DNA of 64,000 bases from Sphingomonas sp. JC676 (GCF_014489075.1 NZ_JACTGR010000007.1:62001-126000), one strand, 5' to 3'. Numbered from the stretch's first letter, positions 41,248-50,243 are shown. The notes: generated by a model from the sequence alone, not told the origin. Translations and numbers: made by a program.

Positions 41248-43083
41248 ATGAATCTTCGTAACGTGGCGATCATCGCCCACGTCGATCACGGCAAGACAAC
41301 GCTAGTCGACCAGCTTTTCCGCCAATCGGGCACGTTCCGCGACAACCAGCGCATCGAAGAGCGTGCGATGGATTCGAACGATCTCGAAAAAGAACGCGGC
41401 ATCACGATCCTGGCCAAGTGCACCTCGGTCGAATGGGACGACCATGCCGGGCACAAGACGCGGATCAACATCGTCGATACTCCAGGCCACGCCGATTTCG
41501 GCGGCGAGGTGGAGCGCATCCTGTCGATGGTCGACGGCGTGATCCTGCTGGTCGATTCGTCCGAGGGCGCGATGCCGCAGACCAAGTTCGTCACCGGCAA
41601 GGCGCTGGCGCTGGGTCTGCGCCCGATCGTCGTCGTCAACAAGATCGACCGTCCCGACGAGCGCATCCAGGAAGTGCTGGACGAAGTGTTCGACCTGTTC
41701 GTGAGCCTTGAGGCCACCGACGAGCAGCTCGACTTCCCGGTGCTCTACGCTTCGGGCCGCAACGGCTATGCCAATGAGGATCCGAGCCTGCGCGAAGGCA
41801 CGCTGGCGCCCTTGTTCAACAAGATCGTCGAGCATGTGCCGGCGCCGTCGGCCGATCCGGACGGTCCGTTCAAGTTCCTGGTGACCCTGCTCGACCGCGA
41901 CAATTTCCTCGGCCGCATCCTGACCGGCCTGGTCTTCTCCGGCTCGGTCAAGACCAACCAGCAGATCCATGCGCTCGATAATGATGGCAAGATCGTCGAG
42001 ACCGGCCGCGCGTCGAAGATCATGAGCTTCCGCGGGCTCGAGCGCGTGCCGACCGAAGAGGCGCAGGCGGGCGACATCATCTCGCTGGCCGGCCTGACCA
42101 CCGCTACGGTCTCGAACACGATCTGCGACCCCAGCGTCAGCGATCCGCTCCACGCCCAGCCGATCGATCCGCCGACGCTGTCGATGCGCTTCGCCGTCAA
42201 CGATTCGCCGATGGCGGGCCGCGAGGGCAGCAAGGTGACGTCGCGCATGATACGCGACCGCCTGTTCCGCGAAGCCGAATCGAACGTGGCGATCAAGGTC
42301 ACCGAAGCCGATGACCGCGATTCGTACGAAGTCGCCGGCCGCGGCGAGCTCCAGCTCGGTGTTCTAATCGAGACGATGCGCCGCGAGGGCTTCGAACTCG
42401 GCATCAGCCGCCCGCGCGTGTTGTTCCGCGAGGAAGACGGCAAGAAGACCGAGCCGTACGAGACCGTCATCATCGACGTGGACGAGGAATATTCGGGCAC
42501 GGTCGTCGAGAAGATGAACATCCGCAAGGCCGAGATGACCGACATGCGTCCCTCGGGCGGCGGCAAGACCCGCATTACCTTCTCCGCGCCCAGCCGCGGC
42601 ATGATCGGCTATCATGGCGAGTTCCTGTCGGACACGCGCGGCACCGGCATCATGAACCGGCTGTTCGAGAAATACGGCCCCCACAAGGGCAATATCGAAG
42701 GCCGCAAGAACGGCGTGCTGATCTCGAACGGCTCGGGCGAGGCCAACAGCTATGCGCTGGGTCCGCTCGAGGAGCGCGGCGTCCTGTTCGTCGGCCATGG
42801 CGAGGCCCTCTACGAGGGCATGATCGTCGGCGAGAACGCCAAGCCGGATGACCTCGAGGTCAATCCGATGAAGGCGAAGCAGCTCACCAACTTCCGCGCT
42901 TCGGGCGGCAAGGACGACGCCATCCGGCTGACGCCGCCGAAGAAGATGACGCTCGAACAGGCGATCGCTTATATCGACGACGACGAAATGGTCGAAGTCA
43001 CGCCCAAGTCGATCCGCTTGCGCAAGCGCCACCTCGATCCGCACGAGCGCAAGAAGGCGTCGCGGGCTAAGCAGGCGGCCTGA
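41248..43083 (+). CDS. typA: Translational GTPase TypA/BipA
   Basis: TypA is a ribosome-binding GTPase of the EF-G family, used at low temperature and under stress for 50S assembly. The 611-residue product has G1 (AHVDHGKTTLVDQL), G2 (ERGITI), G3 (VDTPGHADFGGEVERIL) and G4 (NKIDRPDERIQ), then the EF-G-like domains III and V and the TypA-specific C-terminal domain (NGVLISNGSGEANSYALGPL). A terminator-like hairpin follows. Confidence 0.97.
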   Translation: MNLRNVAIIAHVDHGKTTLVDQLFRQSGTFRDNQRIEERAMDSNDLEKERGITILAKCTSVEWDDHAGHKTRINIVDTPGHADFGGEVERILSMVDGVILLVDSSEGAMPQTKFVTGKALALGLRPIVVVNKIDRPDERIQEVLDEVFDLFVSLEATDEQLDFPVLYASGRNGYANEDPSLREGTLAPLFNKIVEHVPAPSADPDGPFKFLVTLLDRDNFLGRILTGLVFSGSVKTNQQIHALDNDGKIVETGRASKIMSFRGLERVPTEEAQAGDIISLAGLTTATVSNTICDPSVSDPLHAQPIDPPTLSMRFAVNDSPMAGREGSKVTSRMIRDRLFREAESNVAIKVTEADDRDSYEVAGRGELQLGVLIETMRREGFELGISRPRVLFREEDGKKTEPYETVIIDVDEEYSGTVVEKMNIRKAEMTDMRPSGGGKTRITFSAPSRGMIGYHGEFLSDTRGTGIMNRLFEKYGPHKGNIEGRKNGVLISNGSGEANSYALGPLEERGVLFVGHGEALYEGMIVGENAKPDDLEVNPMKAKQLTNFRASGGKDDAIRLTPPKKMTLEQAIAYIDDDEMVEVTPKSIRLRKRHLDPHERKKASRAKQAA

Positions 43084-43088
43084 GTCTC

Positions 43089-43119
43089 CGAAGCGCCGGG
43101 AGGGCCTCCCGGCGCTTCC
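43089..43119 (+). terminator. Hairpin after typA
   Basis: GAAGCGCCGGGAGG (43090-43103) pairs perfectly with CCTCCCGGCGCTTC (43105-43118). The loop must open by 2-3 pairs. It is followed by CGGCTTTCC, a poor U tract, but stem stability and position make it the likely typA terminator. Confidence 0.7.
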
Positions 43120-43180
43120 GGCTTTCCATGCCGCGATACCGCGCTTAGGCTGCCCGGCGACCGGATAAGCGGAGTCAGGC

Positions 43181-43744
43181 ATGCTCATCATGACGTTGCT
43201 GGCGTTCGGAGCCATCCAGGACGTGCCGGCGCCGCCTCCGCAACAGGATGCCGACGGCACCCAGCGCTGGTCGATCCTCGCCGATCCCTGCGCCGCCGCG
43301 AATGGCGGCCCTAACGAGATCGTGGTGTGCGGGCAAAGCGCGGCCGCCAATCCGCGCCTGCCGTTGCCCGAGGAACGCGGTCCCCCCGACCGGCCGAGCC
43401 CGAGCAACCCCGATCGCAGCGGTATCGGCGCGCTCAACGTGGCGTCCGCGCCCTGTGCGACGCGCTCGGAAGGCTGCACCACCGGAATCGACCTGTTCGG
43501 CGGCACCACCTTCCTCGTCCGCGCCGCCGGCAAGCTGATCGATCCCGACAGCTGCTGCGACAGACCCGGCGAGGCGACCGATCCGGTCGGCCTGGTCAAT
43601 GACATGGGTTCGGTGCTCAAACGAACCTTTGGCAAGAAGCCGAAGATCGACAAGTCGAAACGCGTGCCGATCCCGCTCGACGATTCGCCGCTGCCCTTGC
43701 CGCCGCTCGAGCCGGCCGTGCCCTCGCAGTCAGCCGGCCAATGA
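43181..43744 (+). CDS. Exported Pro-rich hypothetical protein
   Basis: The 187-residue product has a short hydrophobic N-terminus (MLIMTLLAFGAIQDV), then a Cys-containing region with ADPCAAANGGPNEIVVCG, a pattern I recognise from small secreted sphingomonad proteins, followed by CATRSEGC and DPDSCCDRPG. The last third is basic and Pro-rich. Function unknown; six cysteines suggest a folded periplasmic protein. It lies 13 nt before the esterase gene and may be co-transcribed. Confidence 0.75.
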   Translation: MLIMTLLAFGAIQDVPAPPPQQDADGTQRWSILADPCAAANGGPNEIVVCGQSAAANPRLPLPEERGPPDRPSPSNPDRSGIGALNVASAPCATRSEGCTTGIDLFGGTTFLVRAAGKLIDPDSCCDRPGEATDPVGLVNDMGSVLKRTFGKKPKIDKSKRVPIPLDDSPLPLPPLEPAVPSQSAGQ

Positions 43745-43757
43745 TTGGAGAGGATGC

Positions 43758-44627
43758 ATGACGAAGCGCTGGTGGATCGGCGCGGCTTTGGCGCTCGCGG
43801 CGATGGCGCCCAGCGCCGCACTGGCGCAGCAGACCAACGCGGAGCGGCCGCCGGCCATGCCGATCAGGGCCTCCAAGATCCTTCTGGTCGGCGATTCGAC
43901 CACGCAGGTGTTGAGCGGCTGGGGCGGGAGCTTCTGCGCGCGGCACGTCACCTCGGCGATGGCGTGCGTCAATCTCGCCCGGGGCGGACGCAGCACCTAT
44001 AGCTATCGTGCCGAGGGCAGTTGGAACCTGGCACTAGCGGAGATGAAGACGCCGGGCTTCGTGCGGACCTGGGTGCTGATCCAGTTCGGCCATAACGATC
44101 AGCCCGGAAAGCCCGGCCGCTCGACCGATCTTGGCACCGAATTCCCGGCCAATCTGAGACATTATGTCGAGGAAGCGCGCGCCGCCGGCGCCGAGCCCGT
44201 GCTGCTGACGCCGCTCACGCGCCGCCAGTTCAAGGCGGGCAAGCTCGACCGCGATCTCGATCCCTGGAGCGCGGCGATCCGCAAGGTCGCGGAGGAGATG
44301 AAGGTGCCGCTGGTCGATCTCAACAAGGCGAGCGCGGATGCGGTCGAGGCGATGGGGCCGAGCGCCGCCAATCGCTTCGCGCAGGTGCCACCTTCGCCCG
44401 AAGTCGCTGCCGCTGCGCTGACCGGCACGACGATCGCCGCCAAGTCGGGCGCACCCGCAACGGCGCCGGCCCCCCAGAACAATGCCGCGGTCGAGCCGAT
44501 GGGCAATGCCAAGCTCGCCTTCGACTACACCCATCTCGGACCCGAGGGGGCGGACTATTTCTCCAAAATGCTCGTAGACGCGCTCGCAGTCTCGGTTCCG
44601 GATATGCGCCCGCTGCTGGTGCCCTGA
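43758..44627 (+). CDS. Secreted SGNH esterase, CE12-like (rhamnogalacturonan acetylesterase)
   Basis: The 289-residue precursor has a signal peptide (cleavage near ALAQQ) and CE12 blocks: LLVGDSTTQVLSGWG (nucleophile Ser), NLARGGRSTYSY, IQFGHNDQPGKPG and the C-terminal DYTHLGPEGADYFSKM with the Asp-His pair. These enzymes deacetylate pectin-type polysaccharides. An internal Ala/Pro-rich insertion before the last block (about residues 215-250) is longer than usual. ATG at 43758 has a GGAGAGG Shine-Dalgarno. Confidence 0.88.
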   Translation: MTKRWWIGAALALAAMAPSAALAQQTNAERPPAMPIRASKILLVGDSTTQVLSGWGGSFCARHVTSAMACVNLARGGRSTYSYRAEGSWNLALAEMKTPGFVRTWVLIQFGHNDQPGKPGRSTDLGTEFPANLRHYVEEARAAGAEPVLLTPLTRRQFKAGKLDRDLDPWSAAIRKVAEEMKVPLVDLNKASADAVEAMGPSAANRFAQVPPSPEVAAAALTGTTIAAKSGAPATAPAPQNNAAVEPMGNAKLAFDYTHLGPEGADYFSKMLVDALAVSVPDMRPLLVP

Positions 44628-44676
44628 GCAGCGCTGTCGGCTGTGACGCGTCCGCCCAAGGCTTGACGCGAGGGGT

Positions 44677-45348
44677 ATGCGCACGCCAAAGGCGCCCATG
44701 CCCCACGCCCCCGAGAGCGATCCCCACAAATTCCGCCGCCGCGGCGTGCTTTTCGTCCTGTCCTCACCCTCGGGCGCGGGCAAATCGACGATCGCGCGGA
44801 AATTGCTAGCCGCCGATCCCTATCTTGAAATGTCGGTGTCCTACACGACACGGCCGATCCGGCCGGGCGAGGTGGACGGCGTCGACTATCATTTCGTTGA
44901 CCTCGATAAGTTCCGCGAGATGGTCTCGAACCACGAGTTCCTCGAATGGGCGCATGTGTTCGACCATCGCTACGGCACGCCCAAGGCGCCGGTCGACAAG
45001 ATCCTCGCCTCCGGCCGCGACGTGCTGTTCGACATCGATTGGCAGGGTGCGCAGCAGCTGTTCCAGCTCGCCGGCGGCGACGTGGTCCGCGTCTTCATCC
45101 TGCCGCCCTCGCTCACCGAGTTGCACGAGCGGCTGATCCGGCGCGCGACCGACACCAACGAAGTGATCGACGCGCGCATGGCCCGCGCCACCAGCGAAGT
45201 CAGCCACTGGGACGGATACGACTATGTGCTGGTCAATGACGACGCGCATCAATGCTATGAATCGGTCCACACGATCCTGAAAGCCGAGCGCCTGAAGCGC
45301 TCGCGCCAGACGGGGTTGATCGGTTTCATCCGCGGGTTGAATAAGTAG
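44677..45348 (+). CDS. gmk: Guanylate kinase
   Basis: Gmk phosphorylates GMP to GDP. The 223-residue product has the P-loop (LSSPSGAGKSTIARKL), the GMP-binding stretch SVSYTTRPIRPGEVDGVDYHF and the lid/LID region RRATDTNEVIDARMA. The N-terminus is longer than usual: an in-frame ATG at 44698 would give 216 residues. A GAGGGG lies ahead of 44677, so that start is kept. Confidence 0.95.
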   Translation: MRTPKAPMPHAPESDPHKFRRRGVLFVLSSPSGAGKSTIARKLLAADPYLEMSVSYTTRPIRPGEVDGVDYHFVDLDKFREMVSNHEFLEWAHVFDHRYGTPKAPVDKILASGRDVLFDIDWQGAQQLFQLAGGDVVRVFILPPSLTELHERLIRRATDTNEVIDARMARATSEVSHWDGYDYVLVNDDAHQCYESVHTILKAERLKRSRQTGLIGFIRGLNK

Positions 45349-45370
45349 CCTCCTAACAGGGGAGGTTGTG

Positions 45371-45931
45371 ATGACGAGACTATTGCTTGGAGGCGTGCTG
45401 GGCGGGCTGGCGATGTGGTTCGTCGGCTTCCTCTTCTGGGGGACGCCGCTCAGCCTGATCGCGCTCTCGCGTACCGACGATGCCGCGAGCGCGGCGATCC
45501 AGCAGACACTAGCCCAGCATCTGGGGGCACTCGGCACCGGTGCCTATCCGATCCCCTGGCAGGGCACGGCCGCCGGCACGCAGCTCTACGGCCAGGGGCC
45601 GACCGCAATGGTCTTCTTCAACAGCCATGGTTTCGCGATTCCCGATACCAGCGCACTGATCGGGGGGCTGGTGCTCGCGATCGTCTGCGCGCTGCTGATG
45701 GGGTTCGCGCTCCGCATGGTCGCAAGCGGCCTGAGCTTCGCGCAGCGGCTGTGGCTGGTGGGGATCGCCGCGCTGGCGGTGACGGCCTATTCGGATATCG
45801 GCCAGCCGATCTTCAACCACATGCCCTGGGGCTATTTCGTCTATCTGTGGATCAGCGACGTCGCGTCGTGGATCGCGGCGGGCGCGGTGATCGCCTGGGC
45901 GCTCCCCAAGCCGGTGGTGGTGCGGGCTTAG
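45371..45931 (+). CDS. Hypothetical membrane protein
   Basis: The 186-residue protein has four hydrophobic helices: residues 3-26, 93-118, 124-145 and 160-182, with a polar loop of about 65 residues after the first. GTG one codon earlier (45368) is an alternative; GGGGAGG precedes both. I do not recognise a characterised family. It follows gmk by 22 nt and is followed by a REPIN-like element. Confidence 0.75.
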   Translation: MTRLLLGGVLGGLAMWFVGFLFWGTPLSLIALSRTDDAASAAIQQTLAQHLGALGTGAYPIPWQGTAAGTQLYGQGPTAMVFFNSHGFAIPDTSALIGGLVLAIVCALLMGFALRMVASGLSFAQRLWLVGIAALAVTAYSDIGQPIFNHMPWGYFVYLWISDVASWIAAGAVIAWALPKPVVVRA

Positions 45932-45960
45932 GTCTATCCTGAACGGAAGCGGTAGAGCTT

Positions 45961-46035
45961 GGGCTCCTGCGAAGCAGGAGCCCAAGAGCCGCAGACGATG
46001 CGCTCGTTACTCTGGGCTCCTGCTTTCGCAGGAGC
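45961..46035. repeat. REPIN-like paired hairpin element, copy 2
   Basis: Two hairpins with the same arms as 27719-27834 lie 30 nt apart: GGGCTCCTGC-GAA-GCAGGAGCCC (45961-45983) and GGGCTCCTGC-TTTC-GCAGGAGC (46014-46035). The spacing and orientation equal copy 1, while the sequence between the hairpins differs, so the palindromes are the conserved part. It lies between two convergent genes. Confidence 0.75.
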
Positions 46036-46055
46036 ACTGGCTGAAACGAGGGACT

Positions 46056-46733
46056 CTAGAGGAGGGACAAAAAGCGCGCGCCGGCGTGAAAGTCGGCGCG
46101 GCGCGCCTCGCGGGCGCCGATGGCGAGGTCGTCATGGCCCCATTGCTCGGCCTGCCATTCCTCGTCGACATGCGCGGCGTTCCACACCGTATCGGCGTCC
46201 GCCGCACCCTCGAGCAGCGCCAGCGCTGCGACCAGCGATCCGCTGACGGTCACCAGCGGCGAAAGCCCGGCGAGGTGGAATGCGTCGAGCGCCGCGACCG
46301 CCTCCGCCAGCCGCGCGAGCGTGGCGGGCGGCTGGGCGCGGTGCATCACCCCGGCGGTCGTCTCGAAATGCACGTCGTAGCGGCCGCGCGCCCATGCGAG
46401 CAGCGGATCCCAGGCCGCTTGCTGGCGCGCAACGAGCGGCTCGGGCATTTCGGCGCGGTAATAGAGCAGGTCGCTCATGCCATAAGCGGCAAGCCCGGCG
46501 GCGAAGGCTGCGGTATCCGGCGCGATCCGGTCGATCGCGGCATTGGCCAGCCCGGTCAGCGGCATCGCTCGCGGATCGAGCGTCTCGCCCACCGCGCGCC
46601 ATTCCTCGGCGACAGCTTCGGCAAGCGCGGGGGTGGGCAAAGCGAGCGGCACGCGGCCGGGCGTGCGCACCGGCTTGCCGTCGAGCGCGATCTCGCGACC
46701 CTCGACGGTCACGTCCTTCCAGAAGCGTCTCAC
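46056..46733 (-). CDS. ATP12 family F1-ATPase assembly chaperone
   Basis: ATP12 proteins assist assembly of the F1-ATPase alpha subunit in mitochondria and alphaproteobacteria. The 225-residue product shows RFWKDVTVEGREIALDGKPV, LALPTPALAEAVAEEW, GMSDLLYYRAEMPEPLVARQ and WDPLLAWARGRYDVHF (Phe-rich), all characteristic. The start is GTG at 46733, exactly in a 4-nt overlap with the upstream stop. It is the last gene of a five-gene minus-strand operon with crcB and rluC-type genes. Confidence 0.92.
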   Translation of the reverse strand: MRRFWKDVTVEGREIALDGKPVRTPGRVPLALPTPALAEAVAEEWRAVGETLDPRAMPLTGLANAAIDRIAPDTAAFAAGLAAYGMSDLLYYRAEMPEPLVARQQAAWDPLLAWARGRYDVHFETTAGVMHRAQPPATLARLAEAVAALDAFHLAGLSPLVTVSGSLVAALALLEGAADADTVWNAAHVDEEWQAEQWGHDDLAIGAREARRADFHAGARFLSLL

Positions 46734-46951
46734 GGCTGCGGCGGCGTCCGCCAGCGGCGTGCGAGCCAGCGCGGCACCACCGCCATCATGTAGAGCGAGG
46801 CGAGGAGCAGCGCGCCGCCGAGCACGGTATATTCGGTCGTCACCGATCGCCCGGCGATCAGCAATCCCAGCACGGCACCGGCGGTCGCCACCAGATTGGT
46901 GCCGGCGATGATATAGTAACGGTTCCGCGCGAGGCGATCTTCCTCGGTCAT
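46730..46951 (-). CDS. Small two-TM membrane protein
   Basis: The 73-residue protein has two hydrophobic helices (about 13-34 and 42-62) and a basic Arg/Pro C-terminal tail. It overlaps the HAD gene upstream and the ATP12 gene downstream by 4 nt each. I do not recognise the family; conservation of the overlap in this operon suggests a real gene. Confidence 0.75.
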   Translation of the reverse strand: MTEEDRLARNRYYIIAGTNLVATAGAVLGLLIAGRSVTTEYTVLGGALLLASLYMMAVVPRWLARRWRTPPQP

Positions 46952-47607
46952 AGGGCCTCCAGGTGCCCTGGCAGGGCACTCGCATGATCGGCGACGCGGG
47001 CCGCGCCCGCCGCGATCAAATCATGCGAGGTGTGGTAGCCCCATGCAACACCTAATGCATGTGCGCCGGCATTCACCGCCATCGCCATGTCGAAGCTGGT
47101 GTCGCCGATCATCACCGTCGTCTCGGGCGCGGCCCCCGCCTCGGCCATCGCCGTCTCGATCATCGAGGGGTGCGGCTTGGAGGGGTGCCGGTCGGCGGTC
47201 TGCAGCGTGACGAAGCGATGCCTGAGGCTGTGCGCGTCAAGCACGCGGAGCAGTCCACGATCGGACTTGCCGGTGGCGACGCCGAGCACCCAGCCATTGG
47301 CATCCAGAGTGTCGATCGCTTGCGCGATACCGTCGTACAGCGGCTCGTCCTCGATCTTTCCCTCGGTGCGGAGCATGAAATAGGCGCGCTTATAGTCCTC
47401 GGCCATCACGCGGTGGAACGCGTCGTCGGCCTCGGGATGCAGTCGCGCGATCGCTTCGACCAGGCTCAGCCCGACGATCCTCCGGATCGCCTCGCGCGCG
47501 GGCGGCTCGAGCTTCTGGCCGATGAAGCAATGTTCCATCGCCAGGCAGATGCTCGCCTGCGAATCAACGAGCGTCCCGTCACAATCGAAGAGCGCGAGTC
47601 GGTTCAT
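46948..47607 (-). CDS. HAD hydrolase, phosphoglycolate-phosphatase-like
   Basis: The 219-residue protein has the HAD motifs: LALFDCDGTLVDSQ (I), VATGKSDRGLL (II), KPHPSMIETAM (III) and VMIGDTSFDMAMAVNAG (IV), with a helical cap between I and II. Best classified as a PGP/beta-PGM-like phosphatase of unknown substrate. It overlaps the synthase gene by 4 nt at its start and the small membrane gene by 4 nt at its end. Confidence 0.92.
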   Translation of the reverse strand: MNRLALFDCDGTLVDSQASICLAMEHCFIGQKLEPPAREAIRRIVGLSLVEAIARLHPEADDAFHRVMAEDYKRAYFMLRTEGKIEDEPLYDGIAQAIDTLDANGWVLGVATGKSDRGLLRVLDAHSLRHRFVTLQTADRHPSKPHPSMIETAMAEAGAAPETTVMIGDTSFDMAMAVNAGAHALGVAWGYHTSHDLIAAGAARVADHASALPGHLEAL

Positions 47608-48698
47608 CCCCGCCGGCGGCCGCGTTCGCCGCGGCGTTCCTTGCGCACCGATTTGGCATGGGCCCGGCCCATCGCCTTTTTCTGCTCGCGGGTGGGCGGC
47701 ACGGGGCCGTCGTCGAGCGGGATCCAGTCGCCTAGCGACAGATCGAAGCCCAAGGTCTTCATCGATTCGGCGAAGTGGCTGGGCAGCTCGGCGGTCGCGT
47801 CGAGCTTGCCGCCATCGGGATGATCGATACGGATGCGCCGCGCATGGAGGTGCATCTTTCGCGAAATGCCGCCGGTCAGGAAGGCTTCCTGCAGCCCGTA
47901 TTTGCCGTCGCCGACGATCGGGTGGCCGATCGCCGCCATATGGACGCGCAGCTGGTGCGTGCGCCCGGTAAAGGGCTGGAGCTCGACCCAGGCGGTCTTG
48001 TTGCCTGCCGCTTCGATCACGCGATAGCGGGTGCGGCTCGGCGCGCCCTCCTTCTCGTCGACATGCATCTTCTCGCCGCCGGTGCCCGGCTGCTTGGCGA
48101 GCGGCAGATCGATGATGCCGTCCTCGATCTCGGGCACGCCCATGACGAGCGCCCAATAGATCTTCTTGGCGGTGCGCCCCGAGAAGGACTTGGAGAAGAA
48201 GGCGGCGGCACGCGAGGTGCGGGCGATCAGGAGTGCGCCGGATGTATCCTTGTCGAGGCGGTGGACGAGCTTGGGCCGCCCCTCCAGGTCGAACTGGAGC
48301 GCGTCGAGCAGTCCGTCGATATGCTCGTGCGTCTTGGTGCCGCCCTGCGTCGCCAGGCCCGGTGGCTTGTTGAGCACGATCGCCGAGGCGTCCTGGTGGA
48401 TCACCATCTCGCGCATGAAAGCGATCTGGTCGTCGCTGAGCGGCGGGCGATCGGGCTTGACCTTGACGGTGTCGGGCTTGACCGGCTCGGCCGGTGGCAC
48501 GCGGATCGTCTGGCCCTGGACCAGACGATCGCCCGGCGTCGCCCGCGCGCCGTCGACGCGGAGCTGGCCGGTGCGCGCCCAGCGCGAGACAATGTTGAAG
48601 CTGACATCCTCCAGATGCCGCTTGAACCAGCGATCGAGCCGGATGCCGTCGTCATCGGCCGCGACGATGAACTGGCGGACTTCGTTCTCGGCACTCAT
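47604..48698 (-). CDS. RluC/RluD family 23S rRNA pseudouridine synthase
   Basis: The 364-residue protein has an N-terminal S4 domain (RLDRWFKRHLEDVSFNIVSRWARTGQLRVDG, split at VSF) and the synthase domain with the catalytic Asp in PKLVHRLDKDTSGALLIAR, plus FTGRTHQLRVHMAAIGHPIVGDGKYG. It fits RluC-type enzymes. The C-terminal Lys/Arg-rich tail (EQKKAMGRAHAKSVRKERRG) is an extension. It overlaps crcB upstream and the HAD gene downstream by 4 nt. Confidence 0.93.
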   Translation of the reverse strand: MSAENEVRQFIVAADDDGIRLDRWFKRHLEDVSFNIVSRWARTGQLRVDGARATPGDRLVQGQTIRVPPAEPVKPDTVKVKPDRPPLSDDQIAFMREMVIHQDASAIVLNKPPGLATQGGTKTHEHIDGLLDALQFDLEGRPKLVHRLDKDTSGALLIARTSRAAAFFSKSFSGRTAKKIYWALVMGVPEIEDGIIDLPLAKQPGTGGEKMHVDEKEGAPSRTRYRVIEAAGNKTAWVELQPFTGRTHQLRVHMAAIGHPIVGDGKYGLQEAFLTGGISRKMHLHARRIRIDHPDGGKLDATAELPSHFAESMKTLGFDLSLGDWIPLDDGPVPPTREQKKAMGRAHAKSVRKERRGERGRRRG

Positions 48699-49072
48699 GC
48701 CAGCGTCCTTGTCAGCTGCAGGCCGATCGCCAGCGCCGCGATCGATCCGATCACCGAAACCAGAGCATAGCCCAGCATCGAAACCCAGTCGCCGCGCTCG
48801 ATCATGACCATCGCGTCGAGCGAGAAGGCAGAGAAGGTGGTGAATCCGCCGAGCACGCCGACGCCGATCAGCAACCGCCACTGCTCGCCGCCCTCGCCGA
48901 TCCGCGCGAGGCTGCCGACGAGAACGCCCATCAGGAAGCCGCCGATCAGGTTCACCGCGAGCGTGCCCCAGGGATAGCCCGGCCCGAACCAGCCGAGCGT
49001 CGCCCGTCCGGTCAGGTATCGCGCGCCGGACCCGAGGGCGCCGCCGAGCATGACGAGAAGAAGATTTGGCAT
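48695..49072 (-). CDS. crcB: Fluoride ion channel CrcB/FluC
   Basis: CrcB is a dimeric fluoride-specific channel. The 125-residue product has four helices and the family landmarks LGGALGSGARYLTG, NLIGGFLMGVL and GGFTTFSAFSLD, the last carrying the Phe residues that line the pore. It is the first gene of the crcB-rluC-HAD-membrane-ATP12 operon. No fluoride riboswitch was evident in the 66 nt upstream. Confidence 0.95.
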   Translation of the reverse strand: MPNLLLVMLGGALGSGARYLTGRATLGWFGPGYPWGTLAVNLIGGFLMGVLVGSLARIGEGGEQWRLLIGVGVLGGFTTFSAFSLDAMVMIERGDWVSMLGYALVSVIGSIAALAIGLQLTRTLA

Positions 49073-49138
49073 GTGGATGCCGGTAGCGCGGAAAGTCCGA
49101 CTTGACCATTCCTCCCCGCGACTGCGGGGACCGACCGC

Positions 49139-49870
49139 TTAGTTGCCGTTGTTCGCCACCAAATCCACGTCGGTGCCGCCATCGCTGCGCGCGGTCATGA
49201 ACAGCACATAGGCGCTGTCGTCCTTGTCGCGGGTGCCGCCCAGGATATGCTCCTGGCCGTCGATCTGGTGCTCGGCGGTGTACCCGCCGCGGATCGCCTT
49301 GGTGTAGTACCAGTCGATCATCGTCTGCATCGGCTGGGCAGCGGAGAAGCTGACAACGCGGAGCTGACACTTGCCGCCCTCGGTGCCCGCCGCCTCGGTG
49401 ACGCGCGCCTGCGGGTAGAGCGGCAGATCGGCGGGAAGCCGCTGGGCCCAGCCCGCGGAATAAGTGAGCTGCGATGCGCAGCCTTTGGTCCTGGGGTTCT
49501 TCTGGCGCTGCGCCAGGCCTCCCAGGGTGACCGCCTCGCGCGCCGCAGCGCACTGGGTGCAGTCCTTGGTCGCGGCAATGGGGGCGGGGGCGTGGAGAAG
49601 CTGGCCGTTGTCGACCGTATCGGTGTTCGCGGCGACGCCGTCGGCGGGGACGCCGCCCGAATAGGGCTGGCTGGGCGGGCGCACCGCGTCGCTGTTCGCC
49701 TGGCGGCCCAGCTGCGGGTCGACCATGATCTGGTCCTGGAGCGCGCTGGTCAGCGCCGGATCGGCGGCGTTGGCGCCGTTGTCCACGCTGTTGTCGGGCG
49801 CAGGGCCAGCGCATCCGGCCAGCACCAGCGGCAGGATCACTAGGGGTAGGAAAGCTCGGCTGCGGGCCAT
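49139..49870 (-). CDS. Lipoprotein of unknown function
   Basis: The 243-residue precursor has a lipobox (LVLAGC, Cys about residue 20), then a long polar disordered region rich in Asp/Ala/Gln (to about residue 105). A more folded C-terminal domain follows with paired cysteines (CTQCAAARE, GCASQLTYS, GKCQLRVVSF) and the stretch MIDWYYTKAIRGGYTAEHQIDGQ split at RGG. I do not recognise the family. It stands alone between crcB and a divergent small membrane gene. Confidence 0.8.
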   Translation of the reverse strand: MARSRAFLPLVILPLVLAGCAGPAPDNSVDNGANAADPALTSALQDQIMVDPQLGRQANSDAVRPPSQPYSGGVPADGVAANTDTVDNGQLLHAPAPIAATKDCTQCAAAREAVTLGGLAQRQKNPRTKGCASQLTYSAGWAQRLPADLPLYPQARVTEAAGTEGGKCQLRVVSFSAAQPMQTMIDWYYTKAIRGGYTAEHQIDGQEHILGGTRDKDDSAYVLFMTARSDGGTDVDLVANNGN

Positions 49871-49979
49871 TCAACGCTCCTTTGGGCGCTGAAGTGATGG
49901 CGCAGGAAGGTTAAATAAGCGTTTGGCGAACAAACTGTGCTATCTTGCCAACACACCCCGGAATCGCCATGTAGGGTGC

Positions 49980-50207
49980 ATGTTCAACCTGATCTCGATC
50001 CTGATCGGCCTCGTCGCATTGCTGATCGCAATGGTGGGCATCCTGCCGATCCCGCTCCTCCCGCTGGTCAACTGGATCGCGTTCCCGGTCGCGGTCGTCG
50101 GCCTGGCCTTCGGGCTGCTCTCGCGCGGCACGGCGGGGCGCAACCTCAACATCGTGGTGCTGCTGATCAGCGGCGTGCGCCTCTTCCTCACCGGCGGCAT
50201 CATCTAA
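49980..50207 (+). CDS. Small two-TM membrane protein
   Basis: The 75-residue protein is strongly hydrophobic, with helices at about 2-24 (NLISILIGLVALLIAMVG) and 29-47, and a third segment near the C-terminus. The ATG at 49980 has a weak AGGG upstream; a start at TTG 49923 would add a polar N-terminus and is less likely. No family assignment. It is followed by another membrane gene 36 nt on. Confidence 0.7.
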   Translation: MFNLISILIGLVALLIAMVGILPIPLLPLVNWIAFPVAVVGLAFGLLSRGTAGRNLNIVVLLISGVRLFLTGGII

Positions 50208-50243
50208 GCGTCTTCCCGCCCATATCGCCCGCACGGGATCAAG

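Noticed and set aside
49073..49138. Fluoride riboswitch ahead of crcB
   Set aside because: The short leader does not show the conserved pseudoknot elements I know, and it is too short with the downstream gene so close.
48699..49874. Long upstream extension of the rluC-type frame over crcB and the lipoprotein gene
   Set aside because: The ATG at 48698 gives the correct S4-domain start and a 4-nt overlap; the rest reads antisense-like Arg-rich sequence in another frame of real genes.
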